Source: Okeania sp. SIO2C9 (GTDB lineage Bacteria > Cyanobacteriota > Cyanobacteriia > Cyanobacteriales > Microcoleaceae). Taken from it: DNA of 64,000 bases. The stretch spans positions 355,096 through 419,095 of the forward strand of contig NZ_JAAHGO010000012.1 in NCBI RefSeq assembly GCF_010672455.1. Reading direction: 5' to 3'. The notes under the pieces are model-generated. The model was not told where the DNA came from and made no database searches. It was given only the letters and a program-made list of their open reading frames with translations. The position numbers and the translations under genes were made by a program. The stretch's first letter is position 1; the number at the start of each line of letters is the position of its first letter. This document shows, piece after piece, positions 19,908 to 29,007 of this stretch.

Positions 19908-20111
19908 AGTTTTAAGGAGATAGAATAATTTTGTGTATTATAGCACAGTTTTATACATTTTAGTACATTGTTAGAGATTATTATCTGATTTAGGTTTCAA
20001 GAGGGTGAAATTTTATAAAATAGTCAAGACAAATTCGTATATCTATAGACTAGGCAGACCAAACTTTATTGAGCAATAATAGTTTCAGAAGTTATTTTTT
20101 GAGAAAACACT

Positions 20112-20300
20112 ATGAACCGCGATCAAAAGTCTCCAATTTCAACTGTTGGCGATTCTGCTTGGTGGAAACGTGATTCATTCAACCGAGATGATGTGAATGC
20201 TGCAACTCAGCAACAGTGTCAATCTTCTTGTTCATCAGGTAATGGAGGATGTGCTCCAAGCAAATCTTCTCTTCCGAGTCGTCGTAGGGTGATTCGTTAG
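20112..20300 (+). CDS. Candidate RiPP precursor peptide (Cys/Ser/Gly-rich C-terminus)
   Basis: 62 residues starting 7 nt after GAGAAA. The first ~34 residues are charged and leader-like (MNRDQKSPISTVGDS, WWKRDSFNRDDV). The remainder has three Cys in CQSSCSSGNGGC, then many Ser and Pro and a basic tail SRRRVIR. YcaO enzymes act on Cys, Ser and Thr to make thiazol(in)es or oxazol(in)es, and such residues are concentrated here. The next two plus-strand genes encode a YcaO protein and a SagB-like oxidoreductase. Removing the inserted element at 20316-20859 and one target copy puts this stop 39 nt from the YcaO start, strongly suggesting one operon. I do not recognise the peptide family; the cleavage site is unknown. 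Confidence 0.6.
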   Translation: MNRDQKSPISTVGDSAWWKRDSFNRDDVNAATQQQCQSSCSSGNGGCAPSKSSLPSRRRVIR

Positions 20301-20315
20301 GTTGAGGAAAATAAT

Positions 20316-20859
20316 GCCTTTGTTGCATGAAAGTATATAGCTGCCACACTTACTCCGCATATGTACAACAATAACGCGCGGAAACTTCTGTAACTATTGT
20401 CCAATAGATAAACAGAACATTAATCTTTGAAATAAAAAGCTGAAACTTTTACCTGTAAAAGTTTTAAGATTTAATCGGTAAGCAATAACTATTGGACAAT
20501 AGATAAATAGGGTTTGCGCTCAAAAATCTTTTAGTAGGAGCAGGAGACAGGAGACAACCCACCCCTAACCCCTCCCAGGAGGGGAAGACAGGAGACAGGA
20601 GAAATGGGAATTAAGAGGAGGTAGAAGTAAGAATTGTAAGAATGATTTTTCTGCCCAACTCTTACCATTAATACGCTCCTTTTTGAGCATCAAGAGCTGA
20701 AAACCAGGAATTTTTTTCAACCTAAAACAGCTAAAACCTTTATCTATCAATGCTTTTATATTTAATCAGCAAGCCCTAAATAGAACATCAATAATCGCGA
20801 AACAGAGCGATCAAGCTGCCGAATGGATGTTAAGAACCCTACTTTCATGCAACAAAGCC
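20316..20859. mobile_element. 544-bp insertion element with 18-bp TIRs and 9-bp target duplication
   Basis: The ends are inverted copies of CTTTGTTGCATGAAAGTA (left at 20318-20335, right at 20840-20857). The 9-bp direct repeat GAAAATAAT flanks it exactly (20307-20315 and 20860-20868). The G(C/G)CTTTGTTGCAT end and 9-bp duplication resemble the IS903 group of the IS5 family. No transposase frame is present, so it is non-autonomous or a deleted remnant. It contains secondary repeats (CTATTGTCCAATAGATAAA type) and a GGAGACAGG tract. Confidence 0.85.
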
Positions 20860-20892
20860 GAAAATAATCGCAAAATTGTGATCAGGAAGGAT

Positions 20893-22221
20893 ATGAAAGT
20901 TGACCCAACATGGATTCCACGCTTAACTCCAGCGCCAGACCCCAAAAAGACTCTAGCTGATAAGAGTTTAGTTATACGTTGGTATAACTTTCCTCCTTAC
21001 CATGATGAGCCTAAAATATGGCATCTTTCTGCTACTCTCAAAACGGCAGAAATAGAAATGGAAATTAGTTCAGAAGATGGCGATACAGGTGAAGTTGCTG
21101 GTGGTTCATCACTCGATCTTGATAGAGCTTTGACTAAGTTGGCAGGTGAGTCAGTTGAACGATATGCTACAACCCGGAACTTAACTACTGAATTTGATGA
21201 GTTAAACTCTTGGAATAATTTAACTGCTTCTGGACTAAAAGCGCTAGATCCAGTAGAACTTCCAATAGGTGATGAATCTGAGCGAAAATATCGGCGTGAT
21301 GAAAAAGTAGCATGGCTGCAAGGAATTGACTTAAAGTCATGGCAAACCACTTATCTTCCTGCACAATTAATATTTGTACCTCATGTATTTATTGAAAATG
21401 AGGCAGTTTGGAGAGCGCCGATATCTACAGGAGCTGCTGCATATTCTTCACTAGAAGGAGCTTTATATGCTGGACTCTGTGAAGTTATTGAACGAGATGC
21501 TTTTCAAGTTGCTTGGCTGCGACAATTAAAGTTAACTCATCTTAAAGTTCCTACAGGTGATACACAAGCTCACCAAATGCTGATGAAATTGCTGGCTCTT
21601 AGCAAACGCTACCACTTGCGATGTGAGCTATATCAAATTCCTTGCTCATTACCACTAACTGTATGTATGGTTATTATTTGGGATGATACGGGAATCGGGC
21701 CTCCTTGTGCTGTCGCTGCCAAGTGTTCACCTTCTTTAGTCATGGCTTGTCTTGGAGCCGTAGAAGAAGCATATCAAATGCGCTCCTGGTTACGTCGGTT
21801 ACTTGACACATCTGGAGCATCTTTGGAATCCAAACCCCTTAATACTCTTAGAGATCGTGCTAGATATTGGCTGAGAACTGAAGCAGCACAAGTTCTTGCT
21901 GATTGGGTTAGACAGGCAAACCCTGTTTTATCATGGGATGGAGCAGAAAAATTACTTACACTCTCAGAACTAACCGATGCTATAACTCAGGATGGAGGAA
22001 GTCCCTATGCGGTTGACTTAACCCCTAGATTGCCAAACAGCATAAGACAACTAGGTTGGTACAGCATCAAGATAGTAGTTCCGCAATACCAACCCCTAAA
22101 TCTTACAGAAGAAATGGAGGACTTCGCATTGGAGAGACTGGAGAATGCTGAAACTCGCTTAGGTGTTGAAGCCTTGATTCCGGTGGGGCAACTTCACCAA
22201 TACCCTCACCCGTTCTTGTAA
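20893..22221 (+). CDS. YcaO-domain RiPP cyclodehydratase-like protein
   Basis: 442 residues from ATG 20893, which follows AGGAAGG. The longer frame from 20827 begins inside the inserted element and is rejected. YcaO motifs are present: SSLDLDRALTKLAGESVERY (ATP-binding helix), AGLCEVIERDAF (second Glu-rich helix) and a C-terminus ending HQYPHPFL, close to the Pro-rich tail of azoline-forming YcaO proteins. The family uses ATP to activate peptide backbone amides for azoline or thioamide formation. There is no fused E1/ThiF-like docking domain and no such partner gene nearby. It is followed 18 nt later by a SagB-type gene. YcaO assignment is firm; the product is inferred. Confidence 0.88.
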   Translation: MKVDPTWIPRLTPAPDPKKTLADKSLVIRWYNFPPYHDEPKIWHLSATLKTAEIEMEISSEDGDTGEVAGGSSLDLDRALTKLAGESVERYATTRNLTTEFDELNSWNNLTASGLKALDPVELPIGDESERKYRRDEKVAWLQGIDLKSWQTTYLPAQLIFVPHVFIENEAVWRAPISTGAAAYSSLEGALYAGLCEVIERDAFQVAWLRQLKLTHLKVPTGDTQAHQMLMKLLALSKRYHLRCELYQIPCSLPLTVCMVIIWDDTGIGPPCAVAAKCSPSLVMACLGAVEEAYQMRSWLRRLLDTSGASLESKPLNTLRDRARYWLRTEAAQVLADWVRQANPVLSWDGAEKLLTLSELTDAITQDGGSPYAVDLTPRLPNSIRQLGWYSIKIVVPQYQPLNLTEEMEDFALERLENAETRLGVEALIPVGQLHQYPHPFL

Positions 22222-22239
22222 TAGAATCGTATAGAAGAT

Positions 22240-23037
22240 ATGAACCTTGAAAAAAAATTATATTCTGAGAATGTATCTCAAGACGATCGACTAGGAGAAA
22301 GTATTACTGTTGCGCGTATATTTGAGGAAGCAACCCAGATTGAAAGCGTATCAGGGTTGGCTGAAGATAGCACTCCAGTTCCAGAAGCTTGGACAGCAAT
22401 CAATCGAAAGATTTATCATCGCCTGCCAAAAGTAGCACTTAACAACAGCAAAACCATTAAGTCTTCACAAAAGAGCTTGGGCGAGATTTTACCAGAGCGT
22501 TATTCTTGTCGCAGATTCAGTTTGAAGCCAATCTGTCTTGAGGACCTAGCATCAATTCTGGACTCCGTAGCACGAACAGGTGGTGACACCTTACAACAGC
22601 GTGTATATCCCTCTGCTGGTATGAGATGGCCTATTGAGTGGTACATAGCTGCAATTAATGTATCTGGCTTGGAAAGTGGTGTTTATCATTATAATTCTTT
22701 CAATCACTCACTTGATGTTTTAGCTCTTGAAAATCCCTGGAACTCACTTCAAGATGCTTTTCAGATGCAAGACATTACTTGTCCATCAGCTATAATTATT
22801 CTTACCTCTATTTTTCCTCGAACTTGGATAAAATATGGCGCTCGTGGTAGTCGATTCGCTCACATGGAAGCTGGTGCAGCAGCAATGTGTTTCGATCTGG
22901 CGGCAACGGAAATAGAACTAGGAGTTGTTTGGATAGGTGGATTTATAGATCGTATTGTTGCCGATGCTCTTGACTTAAACTGGGATATGGAACTCGAAAT
23001 GCCTACTCTCTGTTTGGCAGTTGGTTATCCTTCTTAG
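22240..23037 (+). CDS. SagB-type (nitroreductase-fold) dehydrogenase
   Basis: 265 residues with features of SagB/ThcOx-type FMN oxidoreductases: SLGEILPERYSCRRFSLKPI near 80-100 (the R(Y/R)SxRxF entry motif), PSAGMRWPIEWYI, SGVYHYN, and MEAGAAAMCFDLAATEIELG near the C-terminus. In azole-forming RiPP pathways SagB oxidises azolines to azoles with FMN. Its position 18 nt after the YcaO stop indicates translation from the same transcript, with GAAGA before ATG 22240. The first ~75 residues have no clear family match. The gene after it, modBC, is on the opposite strand, so the cluster seems to end here. No transporter or protease is attached. Confidence 0.85.
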   Translation: MNLEKKLYSENVSQDDRLGESITVARIFEEATQIESVSGLAEDSTPVPEAWTAINRKIYHRLPKVALNNSKTIKSSQKSLGEILPERYSCRRFSLKPICLEDLASILDSVARTGGDTLQQRVYPSAGMRWPIEWYIAAINVSGLESGVYHYNSFNHSLDVLALENPWNSLQDAFQMQDITCPSAIIILTSIFPRTWIKYGARGSRFAHMEAGAAAMCFDLAATEIELGVVWIGGFIDRIVADALDLNWDMELEMPTLCLAVGYPS

Positions 23038-23142
23038 ATCAAATCCGGTTGAATACTTATTGTATAGTTGAGAGAGATGGGGACATAGGGAATGGGGAGA
23101 TTTAAGGCTGGAAGTGTGGATAGAATTATAAACACAGGACTT

Positions 23143-23295
23143 ATATCATGTCCGGATAAGAGCGTGATCAAAAAACTTTCTTCTTCTTCTTTCTACCCTC
23201 CTGTCTCCTGTCTTCCCCTCCTGGGAGGGGTCAGGGGTGGGTTGTCTCCTGACTCCTTCGTCGTTTATTTATAACTGTTCAACCGGACATGATAT
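23143..23295. repeat. MITE-like repeat, family C (ATATCATGTCCGG ends)
   Basis: 153 bp bounded by ATATCATGTCCGG and its inverse CCGGACATGATAT. The same ends bound the element at 36556-36682. The interior holds CTCCTGT-type repeats and a TCCCCTCCTGGGAGGGG palindrome. A further copy end is seen at 9352-9363, and related left ends (ATCAAATCCGGTTGAATA) occur at 23039 and 49851. Confidence 0.8.
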
Positions 23296-23598
<303 letters not shown>

Positions 23599-25506
23599 TC
23601 AATAATTAACCTTCCTTCTTCCACCTTCTTCCTTCCACCTTCTTCCTTCTTCCTTCTTCCTTCTTCCTTCTGTTATAGTACCTTCTAGTAACAACAAACG
23701 CGAGGGTTGAAGACAAACCTGCCAAGGAAAAGAACGATTTTTAATTTGATGCCATTTTTCCTTAAATACTTCTGCTTGTAGATGGTAGTCAAAAGCATTT
23801 GTTGCAGGTTGATATAACTTTAAGTACAAAGTTACTCGATGTTGAGTTTCACTAATAGCTGCTAACCAACAAGGAAAAGTATTCGGTTTGTTTGACTCTT
23901 CAGTAAAAGTAATCTGGTGAGCGCGAATGCCAACGTGAGAAAAAGATTCTGGAATAGGTTCAATTATATCAATACTGCATCCCCACTCAATAGCTTCTAT
24001 TTTTCGCTTGTCAATTATTACTGCTTGAGAAAAGTTCTTACAACCAGTTAACTGAGCAACTCTTACACTGGTAGAATATTCAAAAATGTCATGTTTGAGA
24101 CCGTGAGCAAGAGTAATTCCGTCATCGACTACTAACAAATTTTGGCAAATTCGGTAAGCTTCTTCTAGGTTGTGAGTTACTAATAAAGTTACCCCTTGAT
24201 AATTTTCTAGGGTGGCAATAACCAATGTTTCAATCTGATGGCGCAGGTGGGTATCTAATGCAGAAAAAGCTTCATCTAACAATAAAGCATCGGGTTGACT
24301 TGCTAATGCTCGTGCTAAAGCTACCCGTTGTTGCTGACCTCCCGAAAGTTCTTCTGGATATCGTTTGCCATATCCTGGTAACTGTACTGCCAATAGATAA
24401 GCTTCTACTTGTTGTTTAATTTCTGTAGACGACAAACCTTTGGGCAAACCGAAAGCAATGTTTTTAGCTACAGTCATGTGAGGGAAAAGAGCATAATTTT
24501 GAAATAGATAACCAATACGGCGATCGCGACTAGGCAAATTAATTTTCTGTTGCGAATCAAATAATACTCGCCCATTTAAAACAATTCGTCCTCTTGTGGG
24601 AGTTTCCAAACCAGCAACGCAACGTAAAATCATACTTTTACCAGCACCAGACCCTCCTAATAACCCCAATGGTTTGTTATTAGCATTGAAACAAACATCC
24701 AAGAGAAACCCAGGCAATTTTTTCTGGATATCTACTAATAGACTTTGTGAGTTTGTGCGGGAGTTTAGTCTCAAGGGTTGTGTTTTGACTACGGGTACAG
24801 AACGCACGTCTATAATTTGCTTTTCTGTTTTTTTTGCCCTGCGTTTTTTGATTTTAGATTCTGACCAATAGTTGACACCAGTTATTACTCCTAAAGATAT
24901 AGCTAAAATTACTAACACCCAGGCAAACGCTTCATTCATATTCCCGCTTTCGGAAGCAAAGAAAATGGCAATGGGAATAGTTTCTGTTTTCCCAGGAATG
25001 CTACCTGCCAACATTAAAGTAGCGCCAAACTCACCAAGCGACCGGGCAAAAGCTAATAATGTCCCGGCAATAATTCCTGGTTTTGCCAAGGGTAACAAAA
25101 TGCGCCAAAATACAGTCCATTCCGAAGCGCCTAAAGTTCTAGCACAAGCAAGGAGACTGGTATCAATTTGAGTAAAAGCTGCTAGTGATGTTCTGTACAT
25201 CAGGGGGAATGAGACCACAGTAGCTGCAATTACAGTGGCAGGCCAAGTGAAAATCAATGTTATCCCCATTGATGAGAGTAGCTGACCAAGGGGGCCGTTT
25301 CTACCAAATAATAATAGTAATAAAAAACCTGTTACAGTTGGGGGTAATACGAGAGGGGAGGTTAAGATGGCGTCAATTATACCTTTGCTTTTACCACGAT
25401 ATCCGAGCATCCAACGTGCTGCTGCTATACCGAGGAAAAAGGTGATTACTGTAGTAACTGCTGCAGTTTTAAGAGAAATCCAAGCAGGAGATAGGTCAAA
25501 GTTCAT
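23599..25506 (-). CDS. modBC: Fused molybdate ABC transporter permease-ATPase (ModB-ModC)
   Basis: 635 residues joining two subunits. Residues 1-220 form the ModB permease with about five membrane helices and the EAA loop ARTLGASEWTVFWRILLPLA. Residues about 255-460 form the ModC ATPase with Walker A LGGSGAGKSMIL, signature LSGGQQQRVALARAL and Walker B ALLLDEAFSALD. A C-terminal TOBE/Mop-like part (about 530-605) follows. ModBC fusions are known in cyanobacteria. It imports molybdate for the nitrogenase cofactor and nitrate reductase. The last ~20 residues ([17 protein letters not shown]) are translated from a GGAAGAA intergenic repeat that extends the frame. modA lies 1.3 kb upstream in the same direction. 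Confidence 0.92.
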   Translation of the reverse strand: MNFDLSPAWISLKTAAVTTVITFFLGIAAARWMLGYRGKSKGIIDAILTSPLVLPPTVTGFLLLLLFGRNGPLGQLLSSMGITLIFTWPATVIAATVVSFPLMYRTSLAAFTQIDTSLLACARTLGASEWTVFWRILLPLAKPGIIAGTLLAFARSLGEFGATLMLAGSIPGKTETIPIAIFFASESGNMNEAFAWVLVILAISLGVITGVNYWSESKIKKRRAKKTEKQIIDVRSVPVVKTQPLRLNSRTNSQSLLVDIQKKLPGFLLDVCFNANNKPLGLLGGSGAGKSMILRCVAGLETPTRGRIVLNGRVLFDSQQKINLPSRDRRIGYLFQNYALFPHMTVAKNIAFGLPKGLSSTEIKQQVEAYLLAVQLPGYGKRYPEELSGGQQQRVALARALASQPDALLLDEAFSALDTHLRHQIETLVIATLENYQGVTLLVTHNLEEAYRICQNLLVVDDGITLAHGLKHDIFEYSTSVRVAQLTGCKNFSQAVIIDKRKIEAIEWGCSIDIIEPIPESFSHVGIRAHQITFTEESNKPNTFPCWLAAISETQHRVTLYLKLYQPATNAFDYHLQAEVFKEKWHQIKNRSFPWQVCLQPSRLLLLEGTITEGRRKKEEGRRWKEEGGRRKVNY

Positions 25507-25637
25507 TGTTAATGCTGAAGAAGGTTGTAGGTTTTAGGTTGTAGGTTTTAGGTTAATTATTTAGTGGTAGATAAAATAATGGTTGGGAACTAGGAAAGAC
25601 AATCTGAAGTTGAGGTTATTCTGTTTCAGAACTTTAA

Positions 25638-25868
25638 TAGACCTCTCCAAAAATAGTAATTTTATCAGGGTAATATACAGGTTTCAGAATCTGGCGTTGC
25701 TGAATTGAAGTATGAATGCGCGATTGTCTGATTCTCGCCTTCGCCCCCGCGCATCCCCCGCGCATTGGGGGACTTTTAGAATTTTATTCCCCCCAAAATT
25801 GGGGGGCTAGGGGGGTTTGCATCATACCCAGAATCAGCAACACCCAGAATCTTTTCTAGAGATGTCTA
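25638..25868. repeat. Inverted-repeat element (MITE-like, family D)
   Basis: The arms pair over tens of bases with mismatches. The left side is TAGACCTCTCC, then TTCAGAATCTGGCGTTGCTGA and GTATGAATGC. The right side is GCATCATACCCAGAATCAGC, then AACACCCAGAATC and GAGATGTCTA. The centre is very G/C-rich (CCCCGCGCAT, AATTGGGGGGCTAGGGG). An isolated end of the same family occurs at about 9037. Confidence 0.65.
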
Positions 25869-26053
25869 AGTGGCTATCCATAATTACTTTATATTTTTAT
25901 ATTTTCTATCTTTTTTCCTGTCATAAACTGTTTTGTTGACTACAAGATAGAGAAATATTTGATTTCTTTAGGGAAAAAAATAGGAACTTTCCTTCCAAGG
26001 TTCCTAAATAAAAATTTATTTATTACCAACGCTCAAAATTATGATATAATTAC

Positions 26054-26114
26054 AGGACTTACAGATTGACAATAGATATAAACCCCATATATAGTGCCTT
26101 TGCGTAAGTTCTGA
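26054..26114. repeat. Degenerate CAGGACTTACGCA-type mini-element
   Basis: CAGGACTTAC at the left and TGCGTAAGTTCTG at the right form imperfect inverted ends of the same family as the 93-bp element at 58731-58823. Confidence 0.55.
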
Positions 26115-26252
26115 CCAATACCGAAAAATTCTGGGTATGCGCCTCCCCTTTTAAGGGGATAACAAAAGAGAATATTTCAGATTTCAATTCACTTTGCTTT
26201 CCTAGGTCATGCTACGCAAACAGTTACTGGAATAGCTGCTGCTACTACTACC

Positions 26253-26561
26253 TTGATTATCCTTTATCGAGCGATCGCTAGATTAACCTCTTCTAAATTT
26301 CCTCCACTTCAACCCTTTAGCGATCGCGAGATTAAGAGCTCTGGGGAAGGTTCTTTGAATGTACCACAAAAGGTTAGTTTTTCCAGAACATCGGGAGGAG
26401 GTTTAAGGCATTATTATATTAATGGAGAACCATACGATCCAGAATCCCAGGACTATGTTCTGGAGCTTAATACTGCGGAACAATGGGTGTTATCAAATCC
26501 ATCTGAATCTCCTCAAAGCAACTCCCCCAATTACGGCGAGGAGTTGTCTTTTTCTTTTTAG
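26253..26561 (+). CDS. Hypothetical small protein, possibly truncated
   Basis: 102 codons from a TTG start. The frame stays open upstream into a short hydrophobic stretch (TVTGIAAATTTLIILYRAI) that merges with a dispersed repeat at 26202, so the true N-terminus may be lost. The middle looks like real protein (EIKSSGEGSLNVPQ, SFSRTSGGGLRHYYINGEPY). The last codons run through a terminator-like hairpin. No family recognised. It could be a small one-helix membrane protein or a decayed gene. Confidence 0.35.
   Translation: MIILYRAIARLTSSKFPPLQPFSDREIKSSGEGSLNVPQKVSFSRTSGGGLRHYYINGEPYDPESQDYVLELNTAEQWVLSNPSESPQSNSPNYGEELSFSF
26519..26560 (+). terminator. Rho-independent terminator-like hairpin
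   Basis: CAACTCC (26519-26525) pairs with GGAGTTG (26540-26546), followed by CTTTTTCTTTTT. It overlaps the end of the small ORF at 26253-26561 and would end a plus-strand transcript. Confidence 0.65.
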
Positions 26562-26819
26562 GGGTGTAGCGCTTAATTCAGTTATCAGTTATCAGTTATC
26601 AGTTATCAGTGAGACCTAGACCTTATTTTTTGGTCAATACTTGGGCAATACTTAATGTTAATTATTCTTATGTTTGCTTCCCCTCCTGGGAAACCCTATT
26701 TATACTATGCAAATCATCTCAATTACTTTTTTCGTCGATCAATCACGGCAGCTATGATTTTCTCCTAAATTCTGTCTCCTGACTCCTGACTCCTGACTCC
26801 TTCTTCTATTTTAACCCAA

Positions 26820-27635
26820 TTATAAATTGTTGTTTAGTGTAATAAAACCATATTTTTCAAACACAGCTTTTGCCTCTGGAGTAAACATAAATTCCTCTAG
26901 TTGCTCAACAGCTTCAATATTTTTATTATCTTTAATTACTGCAATAGGATAAACTACTGGTGTATGAGAATCATCAGGTGCATTAGCAACAATTTTTACT
27001 GCATTTGAAGCGTTAGTATCTGTACGATAAACAATGCCAGCATCAACATTTCCTGTTGCTACATAATTAAGCACTTGGCGCACATTTTTAGCAAAAACTA
27101 TTTTGGGTTCAATAGTCTCATAAATACCTAAAGAAGTTAGAACTTCTTGGGCATATTTTCCGGCGGGCGAACTTTCTGGTTCACCAATGGATATGTTTTT
27201 AATAGTGTCTTTTGTTAAGTCTTGAAATGTGTTAACTGCAGCGGTATTTTCTGTAGGAACTATTAACACCATTTGATTTTTCAGGAGGTCGCGACGACTT
27301 TCATCTATTATTAGACCCTTTTCTTGCAAAATATTGATATGGGAAGGAGATGCGGAGATAAATAAATCTACTGGCGCTCCTTGTTCAATTTGTTGTCGTA
27401 GAGAACCGGAGGAAGATAAGTTTAAAGTTAAAGAAGTATTGGTATTTTTTTGTTCATAAATAGGTTTGATATCTTCCATTGCATCTTTGAGGCTAGTTGC
27501 TGCTGAAACTGTTAAATTTATTGTTGAGGCGTTAAGATCAGAAGGTGAATTATTCGTAGTTTGGCTACAACTAATTGTTAATAAACAGGAAAGTATAGCC
27601 ATACAAATTAAGACCAGAATTCGATTTTTTTTCAT
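26820..27635 (-). CDS. modA: Molybdate ABC transporter substrate-binding protein
   Basis: 271 residues from ATG 27635, with GGAG 10 nt upstream; an in-frame TTG five codons earlier is less likely. The N-terminus is a lipoprotein signal (KK, a hydrophobic helix, then LLTISC), so it should be lipid-anchored facing the periplasm. The mature part is ModA-like: LTVSAATSLKDAMEDI, LSSSGSLRQQIEQGAPVDLF, IGEPESSPAGKYAQE, VDAGIVYRTDT and a C-terminal FMFTPEAKAVFEKYGF. It captures molybdate and delivers it to ModBC. It lies between modBC and the fdxH end of the nif cluster, on the same strand, in keeping with Mo supply for nitrogenase. Confidence 0.92.
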   Translation of the reverse strand: MKKNRILVLICMAILSCLLTISCSQTTNNSPSDLNASTINLTVSAATSLKDAMEDIKPIYEQKNTNTSLTLNLSSSGSLRQQIEQGAPVDLFISASPSHINILQEKGLIIDESRRDLLKNQMVLIVPTENTAAVNTFQDLTKDTIKNISIGEPESSPAGKYAQEVLTSLGIYETIEPKIVFAKNVRQVLNYVATGNVDAGIVYRTDTNASNAVKIVANAPDDSHTPVVYPIAVIKDNKNIEAVEQLEEFMFTPEAKAVFEKYGFITLNNNL

Positions 27636-27712
27636 ATCTATATACTCCAATTTTTAATTGTTTCTAAAATTATTAATATCGTATAATTGTATTTTTTTGT
27701 TTTTGTATTGTC

Positions 27713-28171
27713 TTAATTGCGATGACGATTAAAACGACTATTCTTACGGAGCTTTTCTACAATATGAGGAGGAGCTTTAACAGGGTTCCCCATATCAAAA
27801 GGAGGTTTTGGATCATATTCTATAGCTAATTGGATTCGTTGAGCTTCTTCTTTCCCGAAAATCTTAACAACTAAATCTAGTGCCAAATCAATACCCGAGG
27901 AGACTCCAGCACCAGTTACTATTTTTCCATCCTAAACTACCCGTTCTGATACAGGATGTGAACCCAAATACTTCAGTTCTTCCATTGCTAACCAATGAGT
28001 AGTAGCAGATTTTCCTTTGATAACTCCCGCTTTAGCTAGGAGAAGAACACCCGTACATACTGCTCCATAAAACTGATACAAAGCGTCACATAACGTAACA
28101 ACTTGATGTTTACTTCCTGCTGTACGGACGTTGCATGCAACGTCTTGTAATTTGTAAATATGCCAGCGCAT
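27713..28171 (-). pseudogene. DJ-1/PfpI family protein, truncated and with in-frame stop
   Basis: The frame encodes YGAVCTGVLLLAKAGVIKGK, ATTHWLAMEEL and PVSERVV, the nucleophile-elbow and later motifs of DJ-1/PfpI (isonitrile hydratase-like) proteins. A TAG at 27932-27934 interrupts it. The same frame resumes as DGKIVTGAGVSSGIDLALDL and ends FNRHRN at 27713. The N-terminal ~90 residues are missing; a GTTGCATGCAAC palindrome lies near the broken end. A ~60-bp copy of its middle sits at about 29690-29757. It is clearly a decayed gene. Confidence 0.8.
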
Positions 28172-28303
28172 ATTGCTATAATAGGTAGGAAGAAAATAAT
28201 TTTTATTCCCGACTCCTGGCTCCCTACTGCATATAAATTACCCCCCTACAGTCTTAAATAAAAACTACAGGAGGGCGAAAGATAAAATAATTTACCAGTA
28301 GTA

Positions 28304-28621
28304 TTACACCAAATAAGCTTCTTGGTGAGTTTTGATAACGCAATCAGACATTGGTTTGGCAACACACAATAATGCCCAACCTTTTTCTACCTGCTCGTCA
28401 TCTAAGAAGTTTTGATCCTCTTGATCGACTTTTCCTTCTACTATCCTGGCAGCACAACTAGAGCAAGACCCGGCGCGACAAGAAGAAGGGAAATCTAGGT
28501 CAGGTTCAAGTTCTTCTACTGCATCAAGTATATATGTATCCTCATCAACTTCGATAGTAACATCGATTTCTGGGGGTTGTTTTTTCTTGCCTTTGATTAG
28601 CTGTACTTTATAAGTAGCCAT
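28304..28621 (-). CDS. fdxH: Plant-type [2Fe-2S] ferredoxin, nif-associated (FdxH type)
   Basis: 105 residues with the plant-type [2Fe-2S] ligands: Cys in CRAGSCSSC plus the later Cys in WALLCVAKP. Compared with photosynthetic ferredoxin it has the [20 protein letters not shown] front and the C-terminal [14 protein letters not shown] typical of FdxH, the direct electron donor to dinitrogenase reductase in cyanobacteria. It closes the nif cluster downstream of hesB, in the usual cyanobacterial place. AGGAGG lies 9 nt before ATG 28621. Confidence 0.92.
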   Translation of the reverse strand: MATYKVQLIKGKKKQPPEIDVTIEVDEDTYILDAVEELEPDLDFPSSCRAGSCSSCAARIVEGKVDQEDQNFLDDEQVEKGWALLCVAKPMSDCVIKTHQEAYLV

Positions 28622-29007
28622 TGATTAAGATCCTCCTTTTTTTTAGTTGTTCTTTCGTCTCAAAAGACTTTGTTAAAAAGCGTTGAGCAGTTCAGCAATC
28701 AGCGGTCAACTTTGTGCGTTTGCCTAGCATTCCGGAGGAAAGGGGATGAGCAACCCCTCCTTAAATTCAATGAAAAGCTAGAAGTCGGGGATTTAAATCC
28801 AAGCCTTTCCTAACCAAAAAATCAGGTCAATAGCCTCCCCTTGGCTGCGCCGCGAGCTAGCGCTCTACAAGGGGATGAAAAAAATCAAGTTCAATATTTC
28901 AGTCCCAATACTTTCCTAGGTCATGCTGCGCAAACAGGCAGAGGAGAGGTACTGATAACTGATAACTGATAACTGATAACTGATATAGGCTGATAGCTGA
29001 TAGCTAG
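28622..29007. other. Repeat-rich spacer between hesB and fdxH
   Basis: Contains GC-rich dispersed repeats (CTTGGCTGCGCCGCGAGC; TTCCTAGGTCATGCTGCGC) and a short tandem GATAACT array at 28952-28984, next to the hesB stop. No gene. fdxH may therefore have its own promoter. Confidence 0.5.

Larger units (their letters stand above)
25507..26252. other. Intergenic region with two inverted-repeat elements
   Basis: Holds a 231-bp palindromic element (25638-25868) and a small degenerate CAGGACTTAC element (about 26054-26114); see their own entries. TCCTAGGTCATGCTACGCAA at 26202 recurs at 28915. No gene is supported up to 26253. Confidence 0.5.

Noticed and set aside
20827-20892. 22-codon N-terminal extension of the YcaO protein
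   Set aside because: It starts inside the inserted element's right end; ATG 20893 has a strong ribosome site and lies outside it.
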